From contig NZ_JBKHKJ010000023.1 in the NCBI RefSeq assembly GCF_046546515.1, positions 23,587 to 87,586 of the forward strand: a stretch of 64,000 bases of DNA, read 5' to 3'. Below, piece after piece: positions 42,024 through 51,984 of this stretch. Under the pieces are notes generated by a model. That model ran no database searches. It saw nothing but the letters and a program-made list of their open reading frames with translations, and was not told the DNA's origin. Both the position numbers and the translations under genes were made by a program. The stretch is from Parasediminibacterium sp046546515. Lineage in GTDB: Bacteria; Bacteroidota; Bacteroidia; Chitinophagales; Chitinophagaceae. The stretch's first letter is position 1. Each line of letters opens with the position of its first letter.

Positions 42024-45000
42024 CTATTCCTTTTCTACTTTCAATGTTCTTTTAGTATCGCCTGCTATAATTGTTACCAAATAAACCCCTTTGGCCAACT
42101 GCGCTGTTTCTGCCATGTACAAATGGTTGTCGCCACTATTTAAAGAATACTTCTTGCTGAACAGTAATTTGCCGTCCATCGTAGAAAGGCTTATCTGGGC
42201 TGTTGCTGTGGAAGGCATATTAATTACCAACGACAAAGCCGCTTTAAATGGATTGGGCGATACAGTAACCGTCACCTCTTTTTTGGTAAGCATCACTTGT
42301 ATAATACTGCCATAAGTATATTTTCCGTCTTTGTCTATTGCCTTTAGGCGGTAATAATAAACAGGGCTAGATAAACTAGGCAGTAAATCAATACAATCAT
42401 AGCTGGCAGATGCTGCATTTTCCTTGGCTGCCACCTTTGCAACAGTGGCAAAAGACACACCATCCATGCTGCGCTGCACTTCAAATAAGGCTGTGTTTAC
42501 CTCATTGGCCGTTTTCCAGTTGCATTTTACATGGTTGCTATTGGCAAGCGTGGCGGCGAAGCTGGTAATTTTTACAGGCAATGGCGATGAGGTGGTAATA
42601 AATAGGTTATTAGTACTATCGCTGTAATTACCTAGCTTGTTTAATGCCCGCACATAGTATATATAGCTGTTATTGGGCAAAACGGTAGTATCTACAAAAA
42701 AGGTATCGGTAAGCATAGCTATTTGCTTATTGCCTCTAAACAATTCGTATTCATTTACCAATGTATCTATAGATGCATTCCAACTTAAATTCACTTTATT
42801 GCTACCATTAGCAGCACCTGTTAACAACAATGGTTTTGCTGGTGCAATATCATCAATCCATATAGTACCATAAACGGTTGGGGCAGCATAAATACCTGTT
42901 GTTGCACCAGTAGTACCCACTTGATAAGCACCCACAACTATTGGAACCGGAAACTTGGTACCTTCTACTATTTGAGTTATTACAAGTTGGTTACCTACAA
43001 TAACCGCAGGGCCGTTTCTTACAAAATACTCTACCGGCAAACCAGAACTAGCTGTTGCCTTGAGGGTAACAGAACGGGTATTTACATCTATATTATTAAC
43101 ACGAGGGAAAGTAATAAACTGGCTTTTTAATCCTAACAAACTACTTTGTGTTCTATCTATCCGCACATTGCGCAATGAAGCCGCTACGGTATCGTTTCCT
43201 TCTTTATACAATGAAACATAGCTCTGTGTATAACCACCTGCACTAGGTAAGAAACGTGTAAACCTTAGCTTGAAAGTAAGGTTGCCAATATCTTTAAAAC
43301 AGCTTGCATTGCAACGAGATTTTACTGGAAGATTGGTAATAGGCAATGAAGTAACGCTAGTATCTAGCAGCACTTTTGTACTTAATTTCATGGGTACTAC
43401 CAACAAGTCTTTCGTATTTTGATACGCGGTATCAATGGGCCAAGGTTTATCGAATGAGGAAACGGTAAGTTTCATGGTATTGGTACTATCCATAAACTTA
43501 ATACCATCATTCTTATGATAACTATACACAGCCTCAAACAAGGTATCTGGTGTGCCATCTAATTTTAGTATCGTAAACTGTTCTACCTTTTTAAAGTATT
43601 CTGAAACAGCTATTTGTTCGCAAGTGCGTGCTAATTCTTCATCAAAATACCATTCTGTAGTCTTTTTATTTCCTGTATATTGGTTATAAGGGGCAGGTTT
43701 AGTGTAATTGGTAGAATCATTTGCTTTAAAATAGTTTTGATCTACCAACCAACCCTTTGTAAAATCTAATGATTTCAATACTGGTTTTACTGTTGGGTCT
43801 GTAGGATATACATCGGGCAAACGTGCTGCACATGATTTATCAATAAACATGGCCAAAATGTGCAAGGCACGGGGCATTGCATTAAAATGCCCTTCGTATA
43901 TATCTTTTAAACAGCCTGCATATTCCATTCCTGGTTTGTACACGCCTGTACCATCATCATTTCTATAAATACCTGTAAATCCTGACCCTATACTTTGCGT
44001 AGAAGGACGTAACCTACCTTTTCCGTTTTTAAACAATCCATCAATGGTTTCTGGTAAATTGCCTTGTGCATAATACATAATAGGTACATCTTTCATGGTA
44101 TTATTAGGCGCAGGCGAAGAAGAACTGCCTCCATTTGCACTTCCTTTGTAGTAGGTGTAAATATTGGGTAACCCAGATTTTATAGGGATGGCAGCAATAC
44201 ACTTCGTATTATCTCGCATAGCCACATGAAAAGGAAAGTCTAAATAAGCAGAGTGTGCCATTGGGATAAAAGGCGAGTTAACCAATTCTGGATGATTGCT
44301 CATGGCAGCAAAAGCAGCGATAATACTATCCATTTTTGCAGCAGCAGTGGGTAGGGTAAAGTCGAAACTTAAATAGTTTGGCGGGGCTAAAAGCGAATTT
44401 CTAAATGTATTTAGTACCAAAGAAGCCAAGCCCCATTTCTCAGCCACCTTTCTTATTTCTGAGTATTCCTGCACTTGCCGCTCTATGTTATTATTAATAC
44501 AAATCATGATTCCCTTTACCACTTTTGTATGCGGGGGTATCCACAAATAAGCTCCGCTGGTACTATCTGCATCTTTTACAAAATATTGGTAAAGTGAGTT
44601 AATATCTTCTGGCTCTGCAAGGGTTTCTGACTTGGCAAAAGTATTTTTAGCGTTTACTGAGTCTGCAAATAGTACCCTTATCGTATTTCCTTGGTGATAA
44701 CTAGGTATAGTTACTGGTAAAGAGGTGATAGAAACCATTGAGTTTCTAGCAATAGACACGCCTACACTTTTACTAGAATCTATTACATTACCAAAACCAT
44801 CCAATAACTGTATAATCAGCCTTCCGGTAGTATCATGTAGTGGGTTATTGTTTCTAACATCTGCCGTAATAGTTATGGCACCTGTATTAATTCCAAAATC
44901 ATTTACAGCCGTTCCATTCTGCCAATATTTTGTATTCATCACTTGTATTTCTGTCTGTACTGCGGTTTGGGCAGTCCACGCACTATATCTTCCATAAGTA

Positions 45001-46316
45001 CCTAAAGAATCTTTTGGCAATAACTCAATATATAAATATTTACCAATTAAAGCGGTATCAATAGGATAACTAATGCCAGTAGCGGCAGTTGTAACGCCCG
45101 TTTTTAAAATTTTATAATACCCTAGGTTAAAAGAATCAGATACATAAATACTATAAGCAGTGCTTTTTTCTGGAATATTATTAGGGCTTTTGTATGTATA
45201 ATTCACATGGAAAGATGCCGTAGCAGCAATATTGCCAGTTTGCCTGATGCTGTTAATTAGTAAGGGGCCATTGTGCTCTGCAACAGCAGTGGCTGTAACA
45301 GCGGTAATGGGCATACCATTAGTATAGCCCGATGCAGTTGCAGGATATACCCTAAACGCTAGGTATTTACCAATATCGTTTCTAGTAGTATTATACGATA
45401 GGGTGGTTGCACCAGGAATAATGGTAAAAGGTCCATTGGGGTTGCGTGCACTTAGCCACTGAAAATTAGTGCCTGCCGTGTCTGTACCCGTTAAAGAATA
45501 ACTACCAACAAGGGTTTGCAAAGTTTCTACAATGCCGGTGATAGCTACATTGCTAGCAGCAGGTGCAGCGTTGGGAAGCGCAAGCGATACATCGTCCAAA
45601 TCAAGGGTATTGTAATCGCTAATCGCATTTACATCAAACGTAAACTGGTTCATCAACAATGTAGGCGTAGTAGTGGCGATGGTTCCACCAATTGTTTTTA
45701 TCAAAGAATCGTTGCTCACTTGCTTTACCGTTCCAGACAAGGCTATTTTTGTGTTAGAGGAACGGCTATACCTTAATGTAACTTGATACCAATTATTGTT
45801 CACCAAGGTAAGATTTCCTGATGGCACAAAACTGGCCCCTTGTATAGCACGGAGGCTTGTTTGCAAAGCCAATGCGCTGATGGTAGTGGTGCCATTAGCC
45901 GTGTTGTTGTCGCCGTTGTATGTGGTAGGCGTGCCATTGAACCCAATCCGATTAAAGTTACCGCAATTCGTTCCCCCTGTGGCCAAAGGCAGTTTGTTGT
46001 AACGCATTTTATAGCTTACAATAAGGTCGCCATAGCTATAGGTCAGTGTTTTTTGCAGCCTTATGGTTATGTAATGGCCAGGGGTAGTAGCCCCTGCATT
46101 GATGCGGAGTATTTTGTTGGCAGTGCCAGAATCGTACTGAACAGTGGCTGCCGAGGATGTACCAAACAACTCCCAGCCTATTGCCTGGCTATTGATGGTA
46201 TCGCCCGTAAACCCATCGCTAAAAAGGATTGTGGACTGTGCCTTTGCGTTAACTGCAAAAATGAAAAAGGAGAGGAATAAAAAAAGTTTGGAGCAGGAGA
46301 GAATACTTTTTTTCAT
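42024..46316 (-). CDS. Large T9SS-exported multidomain protein with hydrolase-like region
   Basis: I chose the ATG at 46316, giving 1430 aa. After a signal peptide (ending VNAKAQS) come a LamG-like sandwich (about 30-245, starting LFSDGFTGDT), two Ig-like segments (about 255-445), a region near 600-900 with the pattern of an alpha/beta hydrolase (GIMICINNNIERQVQEYSEI, then FIPMAHSAYLDFPFHV), a fibronectin type III domain (about 1175-1260, APAKPLLLTGAANGSNKV), and a C-terminal sorting domain (about 1350-1430, VTVSPNPFKAALSL then KGVYLVTIIAGD). The last is a type A T9SS signal, so the protein reaches the cell surface. The substrate may be an ester of a plant polysaccharide. Confidence 0.8.
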   Translation of the reverse strand: MKKSILSCSKLFLFLSFFIFAVNAKAQSTILFSDGFTGDTINSQAIGWELFGTSSAATVQYDSGTANKILRINAGATTPGHYITIRLQKTLTYSYGDLIVSYKMRYNKLPLATGGTNCGNFNRIGFNGTPTTYNGDNNTANGTTTISALALQTSLRAIQGASFVPSGNLTLVNNNWYQVTLRYSRSSNTKIALSGTVKQVSNDSLIKTIGGTIATTTPTLLMNQFTFDVNAISDYNTLDLDDVSLALPNAAPAASNVAITGIVETLQTLVGSYSLTGTDTAGTNFQWLSARNPNGPFTIIPGATTLSYNTTRNDIGKYLAFRVYPATASGYTNGMPITAVTATAVAEHNGPLLINSIRQTGNIAATASFHVNYTYKSPNNIPEKSTAYSIYVSDSFNLGYYKILKTGVTTAATGISYPIDTALIGKYLYIELLPKDSLGTYGRYSAWTAQTAVQTEIQVMNTKYWQNGTAVNDFGINTGAITITADVRNNNPLHDTTGRLIIQLLDGFGNVIDSSKSVGVSIARNSMVSITSLPVTIPSYHQGNTIRVLFADSVNAKNTFAKSETLAEPEDINSLYQYFVKDADSTSGAYLWIPPHTKVVKGIMICINNNIERQVQEYSEIRKVAEKWGLASLVLNTFRNSLLAPPNYLSFDFTLPTAAAKMDSIIAAFAAMSNHPELVNSPFIPMAHSAYLDFPFHVAMRDNTKCIAAIPIKSGLPNIYTYYKGSANGGSSSSPAPNNTMKDVPIMYYAQGNLPETIDGLFKNGKGRLRPSTQSIGSGFTGIYRNDDGTGVYKPGMEYAGCLKDIYEGHFNAMPRALHILAMFIDKSCAARLPDVYPTDPTVKPVLKSLDFTKGWLVDQNYFKANDSTNYTKPAPYNQYTGNKKTTEWYFDEELARTCEQIAVSEYFKKVEQFTILKLDGTPDTLFEAVYSYHKNDGIKFMDSTNTMKLTVSSFDKPWPIDTAYQNTKDLLVVPMKLSTKVLLDTSVTSLPITNLPVKSRCNASCFKDIGNLTFKLRFTRFLPSAGGYTQSYVSLYKEGNDTVAASLRNVRIDRTQSSLLGLKSQFITFPRVNNIDVNTRSVTLKATASSGLPVEYFVRNGPAVIVGNQLVITQIVEGTKFPVPIVVGAYQVGTTGATTGIYAAPTVYGTIWIDDIAPAKPLLLTGAANGSNKVNLSWNASIDTLVNEYELFRGNKQIAMLTDTFFVDTTVLPNNSYIYYVRALNKLGNYSDSTNNLFITTSSPLPVKITSFAATLANSNHVKCNWKTANEVNTALFEVQRSMDGVSFATVAKVAAKENAASASYDCIDLLPSLSSPVYYYRLKAIDKDGKYTYGSIIQVMLTKKEVTVTVSPNPFKAALSLVINMPSTATAQISLSTMDGKLLFSKKYSLNSGDNHLYMAETAQLAKGVYLVTIIAGDTKRTLKVEKE

Positions 46317-46387
46317 GGCAAGCAAAATTTAATCAATAAAGTCAATCGAAATAAAGACTGCAAGGTAAACTTGCCTCTCTTTTTTCA

Positions 46388-46702
46388 TCAGTTCCAGCAA
46401 GCCAAAAGTTTGGTGTTTTGTTGCAAGGCATAGGGGAATAGAGGCTGTTTGGTATAGGTATAGTGGATAGGCTGCGCTAACATTTTGCCCAGCAGGACTA
46501 AACCTACCGAAAGTTTTAAACTTTCGGGTAGTTGCCGATCACGCCTAGCAGGAAGAACGAAGCAAAGGGTACGCGCAACAAACACGCACCAGCAACACTT
46601 CTTTATTTGTATTGTTTTAGTTAGGGTTAAGTTGACGTAGACTAGTTGGAATAATACAATAAAAGTAGTACATACCTGCTTCGATTGTATTATCCCAATC
46701 AT
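46388..46702. other. Intergenic stretch with a hairpin, no supported gene
   Basis: A CCTACCGAAAGTTTTAAACTTTCGGGTAG-type hairpin (about 46503-46531, given in outline) belongs to the same design as those at 51615 and 53684. Short open frames here lack any homology I recognise. Confidence 0.5.
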
Positions 46703-48055
46703 TTATTGTTTTACAAACTTCAATGTAGTGGTTGCTCCTAATGCAGTACCCACCCTTAGGTAGTAAATGCCTATTGGCAACTCACTGATATTGATGGGTG
46801 GGTTGGTGGCATTGTCTGGTTTTTTTGTAAGCACGGTTTTGCCCAACACATCCTGCACCAAGACATCATTTACCTGTGTGCCTTGTATGGTTACGATGTC
46901 TTTTGCAGGGTTGAGGTAAATAGATAAGTGCGTATTTGTAATGGAGATAGCAATGGTTTTGCTATAAGTATATAAACCATCTTTATCTACTATTTCTAAA
47001 CGGTAATACAACATACTGGCATCAGGCAAATTGTCATCTGCAAAACGGTAGCTACTGGCACCCTTGGTTTTTACGGTGCCAATATTTAAAAACGCCGTGC
47101 CATTGGTACTACGTTGAATGTTAATATGCGAAACATTTACCTCGCTAGCGGTTTGCCAGTTTAAAGATACCTGATTGCTTTCTTTATTGGCTGTAAAGGA
47201 AAGTAGGTGTAGTGGTAATGTGCTTGGGCAATTAACCGCTATAGGGCTGTGTTGGTCTGTATTATTTCCATTTCCTAATTGCCCAAAATGATTCCATCCC
47301 CAAGCCCATAAACTGCCATCGGTTTTAAGGGCAATGGTATGACCATTCCCACAAGCCACCGATTGCCAGTTGGTAGCATTGCCTATTTGCACAGGGCTGT
47401 TTTGGTTGGTAGTATTCCCATTGCCTAATTGCCCATAAAGATTATATCCCCAAGCCCATAAACTACCATCGGTCTTAAGTGCAATTGTATGGCTACCACC
47501 AGCAGACACCGATTGCCAGTTGGTAGCATTGCCTATTTGCACGGGGACGGGGCTGAATTGGTTGGTAGTATTCCCATTGCCTAATCGCCCATCAAGATTA
47601 TATCCCCAAGCCCATAAACTACCATCTTTTTTAAGGGCAATCGTATAATGTTCTCCACAAGCCACAGATTGCCAGTTGAAAGCATTGCCTATTTGCACGG
47701 GGCTGTTTTGGCTGGTATTATTCCCGTTGCCTAATTGTCCATAACCATTCCATCCCCAAGCCCATAAACTGCCATCGGTTTTAAGGGCAATAGTATGATA
47801 AAGCCCACAAGCCACCGATTGCCAGTTGGTAGTACTGCCTATTTGCACGGGGCTGTTTTGCTGCATAGTATCCCCATTGCCTAATTGTCCAAAAAAATTA
47901 TATCCCCAAGCCCATAATGAGCCATTGGCGGCAATGGCAATATTGTGATTAGCTGATGGGGAACTGGCAATTGCTTTCCAGCATTGTGCATTTAGTTGGG
48001 TGGCACTTGTACATGCTATAAGGCAAAGGAGCGTTGTGTAAATTGTTTTTTTCAT
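46703..48055 (-). CDS. RCC1-repeat protein with T9SS sorting domain
   Basis: This 450-aa protein has a signal peptide (CTSATQLNAQ) and six RCC1 blades of about 50 residues (30-285). Each holds a variant of HTIALKTDGSLWAWGYN and GQLGNGNTTNQNSPVQIG. RCC1 propellers are protein interaction platforms. A linker domain (about 290-375) and a C-terminal sorting domain (LNPAKDIVTIQGTQ, then LPIGIYYLRVGTALG) follow. The repeats are nearly identical at DNA level (about 150 bp apart), which suggests recent homogenisation. One blade has a short duplication (FSPVPVQIG). It is probably surface-exposed. Confidence 0.88.
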   Translation of the reverse strand: MKKTIYTTLLCLIACTSATQLNAQCWKAIASSPSANHNIAIAANGSLWAWGYNFFGQLGNGDTMQQNSPVQIGSTTNWQSVACGLYHTIALKTDGSLWAWGWNGYGQLGNGNNTSQNSPVQIGNAFNWQSVACGEHYTIALKKDGSLWAWGYNLDGRLGNGNTTNQFSPVPVQIGNATNWQSVSAGGSHTIALKTDGSLWAWGYNLYGQLGNGNTTNQNSPVQIGNATNWQSVACGNGHTIALKTDGSLWAWGWNHFGQLGNGNNTDQHSPIAVNCPSTLPLHLLSFTANKESNQVSLNWQTASEVNVSHINIQRSTNGTAFLNIGTVKTKGASSYRFADDNLPDASMLYYRLEIVDKDGLYTYSKTIAISITNTHLSIYLNPAKDIVTIQGTQVNDVLVQDVLGKTVLTKKPDNATNPPINISELPIGIYYLRVGTALGATTTLKFVKQ

Positions 48056-48217
48056 TTAGTTTAAATTTTTGTTTGCCTATTTCCTCCTTTCGGGTTGTAT
48101 AGGTTTGCTTGTTTATAAAAGTCCTAAAATCTTTTTTATAGGGTTTGGTTATTTGTTGCTATTGTTCCACCTATCTATAGTCCCCTTCTTGCGTATCCTC
48201 CCAGCCTGCGCTTCCTT

Positions 48218-48367
48218 TTATTTGCTTACGCCTCTAACCGCACGCAATAGCACCCCTTCCAAATCCACGCTCGCATTGTGAATACATAAGAAGATAAAAC
48301 CAGCGGTTTTGTCGTAGCCAAGGGTGTTGGCTGTATGTGGTTCAAAGCATTTGGGATTGTGTAGCAC
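48218..48367 (-). CDS. Possible small ORF, 49 aa
   Basis: A frame with GTG start reads VLHNPKCFEPHTANTLGYDK and ends LLRAVRGVSK. The composition is protein-like (balanced hydrophobic and charged residues), and a stop precedes it. I do not recognise it. It could be a remnant of a longer gene, since the flanking sequence shows no promoter or other gene in the gap 48056-48376. Confidence 0.25.
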   Translation of the reverse strand: MLHNPKCFEPHTANTLGYDKTAGFIFLCIHNASVDLEGVLLRAVRGVSK

Positions 48368-48376
48368 GGTGATGTA

Positions 48377-48763
48377 TTAAAATTTTACATTAAAAGAGCC
48401 ATCGGTAATTGTTTTCTTTTGATTATTCATATAAATATCCCCTGAAAAAATACCTGATAACCCAGCATCATTTATAGAAAGGATGGTAGCTGTAAACTTA
48501 TTAGACGAAGTATCATATCGTTTGGAGTAATAAGATACATAGGAAGAACTGTCTATAAAATCATATTCAAAATTGGTAGAATAGTGTCCAAGAACATCGT
48601 AATAATTGCCCGTTTTAAAAGATGAGTCTGAATTAAAATAAAGGCGCATATTCCCAAATGAAGTAGTGCCATAAATGAACAACTGGTTCAATGATGTGTC
48701 TTTAGTAACAGTTGTATAACCATTGAAAGAAACTTTTTTGCCATCAACTGTTGCCACTAACAC
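48377..48763 (-). CDS. Lipoprotein of unknown function, start lost or irregular
   Basis: From the first standard start (GTG at 48763) the frame gives 128 aa with VATVDGKKVSFNGYTTVTKD and a beta-rich pattern ending KKTITDGSFNVKF, like small Bacteroidota lipoproteins of the DUF6252 kind. In the same frame just upstream lies LLTIIILAYAGCSKSSSS, a lipobox signal peptide. No ATG, GTG or TTG precedes it before an in-frame TGA (48841-48839). The 5' end has probably been mutated, or translation starts at an ATT codon. The protein would otherwise be secreted and lipidated. Confidence 0.45.
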   Translation of the reverse strand: MLVATVDGKKVSFNGYTTVTKDTSLNQLFIYGTTSFGNMRLYFNSDSSFKTGNYYDVLGHYSTNFEYDFIDSSSYVSYYSKRYDTSSNKFTATILSINDAGLSGIFSGDIYMNNQKKTITDGSFNVKF

Positions 48764-48843
48764 ATTGGTTACATAAGCAGGTTGCGAACTTGAACTTTTG
48801 CTGCATCCTGCGTAGGCAAGAATAATAATAGTAAGTAATCAGA

Positions 48844-49302
48844 CACAATTATCTTGCTATTATTTCGTTTATAATAGTATGGGCATAAAAGTAAAAGAAA
48901 TAATTCTGGATATTGGGATAAAGGGATCTTTAGAACATTGTTTTCGAACAGATAGGCGTCATTGTGTGTGGCAGCGTTGCCAAATGGTTCTTTAAAGGCC
49001 AAGGGTTTCGGCTCTTCAAAGATAGGCAACTTAACAGGTACGGTTGCGTGAGTGTAGATGGCTGGGTAATGCTTTTTGAGAAGTTGGGATTATCTGTTTT
49101 ATATACGAAACATAGCCGTGGTCGCAAGGCGATATTGTCCAATGTCGACCTTGGCATTGCCAGGTATGCGGTTGTTGAGGAACGGCAACGTTTGTCGCAA
49201 GCTAAATTGCTGATAGAACAAGGGTTGGGCATACAGTTCAAGGTCAATGAACGCGGCCAGCTGCGCGCTGGTGGTTACAAAAGAGCTATGGGCGTTTTTT
49301 GA
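48844..49302. other. Unassigned stretch with open frames on both strands
   Basis: A plus-strand frame at 48964-49302 (112 aa, with KHSRGRKAIL and VVEERQRLSQAKLLIEQG) and minus-strand frames (with FEEPKPLAFKEPFGNAATHN and LRQTLPFLNNRIPGNAKVDI) are all open. I cannot tell which, if any, is real. A decayed gene is the likeliest reading. Confidence 0.3.
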
Positions 49303-49312
49303 CAATTCCCTT

Positions 49313-49435
49313 TTCGAGGGGTGGCCGTAGGCCAGGGTGGTTGTTCCCCTCTTTACGCATTCTTTGCATGAACACCTCTGCGAACCTCTGCGGTTATATT
49401 CTCTTGCCTTTGTGGCAAAAAAAAACCTATTGCTT
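49313..49435. repeat. Composite dispersed repeats
   Basis: GAGGGGTGGCC...AGGCCAGGGTGG (about 49313-49352, related to 8148-8185) is followed by CCTCTGCGAACCTCTGCGG words and a half copy of the CTTTGTGGC family. The last part runs to the stop codon of the next minus-strand gene. Confidence 0.55.
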
Positions 49436-51273
49436 CTCAAAACCCACATTGCTCACTTTGCCGTCTGTTGTTAGTATACGAAGGTGGTAAACACCAGCAG
49501 GCAAACCAGACAGGGGAAGCATGGGATTAGTGGCATCTTTTAGCTGCACCTGTTTTACCACCCTGCCCATGTTGTCTATTACCTGCACAGCAGCTATATG
49601 GCTGCTATGAATGGTTACAAAACTGCTTGCAGGATTGGGGTACACCGAAACAGCCAAGAGCTGTGAGCCAGCAACTGAAACAATATTGCTATAAGCAATG
49701 CTGCCGTCTTTGTCCACCATTTGCAGGCGGTAGTAAGCTCTGCCTTGCAGGGGGTTGTTGTCTGCATAGCTATAATTCAATACGCTGCTGCTATTGCCGG
49801 CTGCCGCTACCTTGCCCAAGGCCGTGAAGCTGCTGCCATTGCTGCTGCGCTCTACTACAAAGTAGGCAGTATTGGTTTCGTTGGCAGTTTCCCATTGGGT
49901 AACTACACCATTGTTGGTACTATTGGCCGAAAAAGCAACCAATTTTACAGGTGTGGTGCAGTTGCCTGTGCAATCAGCACTCAATTTTACTACCCAATAA
50001 TCATAACCGCCATGATTGCCACTAACATCGCCATCGTTGCTGCCAGTTTGGCCTGCCACTATACTATGTAGCCCCCATCGGAGGTGGGTTGTACGCTGTA
50101 GGCATAATCATCAGTAGTTCCCCCCAAAGCCTTCTGCCATTGCAGGCTGCCTGTGCTATCCAGCTTTGCCACCCTATAATCAGCACCACCATTGCCACTT
50201 ACATTTCCATTGATGCTTGTAGTAAGGCTATAGCCTGCCACTATATAACCCCCATCGTCTGTGGGTTGGAGGGTATTGGCTTTATCATCTCCAGTCCCTC
50301 CAAAGGTATTTTGCCATTGGAGGATGCCCTTACTACTAAGCTTTATTACCCAATAATCATAACCACCATGGTTGCCGCTTACATCCCCATCTTTGCTTCC
50401 AGTATAGCCTGCCATTACATAGCTCCCATCAGCTGTCGGGAAGATACTTGTTGCACCATCATCACTGGTTCCCCCAAACGTCTTTTGCCACTGCAAGATG
50501 CCCATACTATCCAGTTTTACTACCCAAGCGTCACCTTCGCCATGATTGCTACTTATATCGCCATTATTGCTTTCAGTATAGCCTGCCATTATATACCCCC
50601 CATCAGCGGTTGGTTTGATGATTTTGGCAACATCTTCACCAGTTCCTCCAAATGTCTTTTGCCATTGTAGGCCGCCCGTGCTACCCAGTTTTACTACCCA
50701 ACAATCAACACCATGGGTGCCGTCGCTATCGTTGCTGGTTGTTTTGCCTGCTATTATATAACCGTTATCGGCTGTTGTTTGGATGCTGTAAGCCTCATCC
50801 AAACCAGCCCCACCTATAGCCTTTTGCCATTGCAGGTTGCCTGAGCTGTCCAGTTTTACTACCCAACAATCGCCGTCTCTATGGTTGCCACTTACATCGC
50901 CATCGTTGCTGCCAGTAAACCCTGCTATTATATAGCCCCCATCGGCAGTAGGTTGTATACTTCTTGCATAATCCAGACCACTTCCTCCAAAAGTTTTTTG
51001 CCATTGCAGGTTACCTGCACCGTCCAGCTTTATTACCCAACAATCAGTTCCTCCATTGTTGCCGCTTACTTCGCCATTGTTGCTACTTGTATAGCCCGCT
51101 ACTATATAGCCCCCATCGGCGGTATGTTGTATACTTTGAGCAACATCATTGCCAGTTCCTCCTATGGCTTTTTGCCATTGAATGGATGGGGCTGTTTGTG
51201 CATTTGTTTTTGTGGCTGCCGCCAGAGCAAGGAGGCAGAAAAGCAGGGGGAGAATTTTGGTACATTTTTTCAT
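49427..51273 (-). pseudogene. T9SS-exported repeat protein, split by a 5-bp duplication
   Basis: One gene of about 615 codons is split into two frames (50059-51273 and 49427-50059). The protein has a signal peptide (AAATKTNAQ), about seven blade-like repeats of 50-55 residues (TADGGYIVAGYT, SNDGDVSGNHGG, WVVKLDSSGNLQWQKAIGG), and a type A sorting domain (VSVYPNPASSFVTI). At 50058-50067 the sequence ACTATACTAT is a tandem copy of 5 bp. Removing one copy restores the frame (GGYIVAGQTGSN, consistent with the other repeats). The gene is therefore off in this sequence, unless the duplication is a sequencing or assembly error. Tandem duplication of this kind can revert. Confidence 0.85.
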
Positions 51274-51614
51274 GGTGTGTTTGTTTGCAGGCGATGAGCG
51301 TTTATGGTGTTGGATATTGCTTTGTTTTTAAACATATCATGCCCCGAAAATAAGGGAATTGTTTTAAAAAGTTATACAATTGATAAAATGATTTGGATGA
51401 TTTTAATGATTGAAACCCTTAGCCTGAAAGGCTTTTATTAAGGGTGCATTTCAAAACTTGGCTGATTGTATTATGCTTAAATAGCTAAACCCAACCCTCC
51501 GAGGAGGGGAACGTTTTGCACCCTCGCCTTCCACACTTTTAGGGTTGTTGCCTCTCTATTCGCTCCTGTCTTCACTCTGGTCTCGCAGTTCCCCTCTTGG
51601 GAGGACCACAAAAA

Positions 51615-51642
51615 ACCTCCGAGGTTTCAAAACCTCGGAGGT
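51615..51642. repeat. Perfect hairpin ACCTCCGAGGTTT
   Basis: Thirteen-bp arms (ACCTCCGAGGTTT and AAACCTCGGAGGT) with a 2-nt loop, of the AGGTTT...AAACCT type common in Bacteroidota. Confidence 0.75.
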
Positions 51643-51787
51643 AGGCTTTTCAGAATAGGCTCTAAAGACTTAGTACAGTTTTAAGCTATTCCTTCGCTTT
51701 CTGCATCCTCGTCATTTCGAGGCACGAGAAATCTAATCGCATAAAGAGATTCAATGATTTATAAGGGTAAGCCTTTATAAGAATCAA
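51641..51787 (+). repeat. Truncated CGTCATTTCGA repeat
   Basis: The left part matches 53480-53635 (AGAATAGGCT, ACAGTTTTAAGCTATTC, CGTCATTTCGAGGCAC, AGAAATCT). It stops at TCAATCGA where element copy B begins, and its right arm is missing. Copy B may have inserted here and removed the right arm. Confidence 0.65.
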
Positions 51788-51984
51788 TCGAGCTAGGTAT
51801 TGCCTGCAGGCAGGGGCATAGCGCTGGGTCAGCCCGGAACCAAAGCCCAATGATTGCAATATTGCCGATGTTTTTTCCATAGCCAAATATATAACGTCAC
51901 GTCCGAACTAAAGCCAAGTGAACGACCTTTGTAAAACCACAAAGTTTATGAAAAAGTAAAACTTTTTGAAAGACCAAAGCCTGC

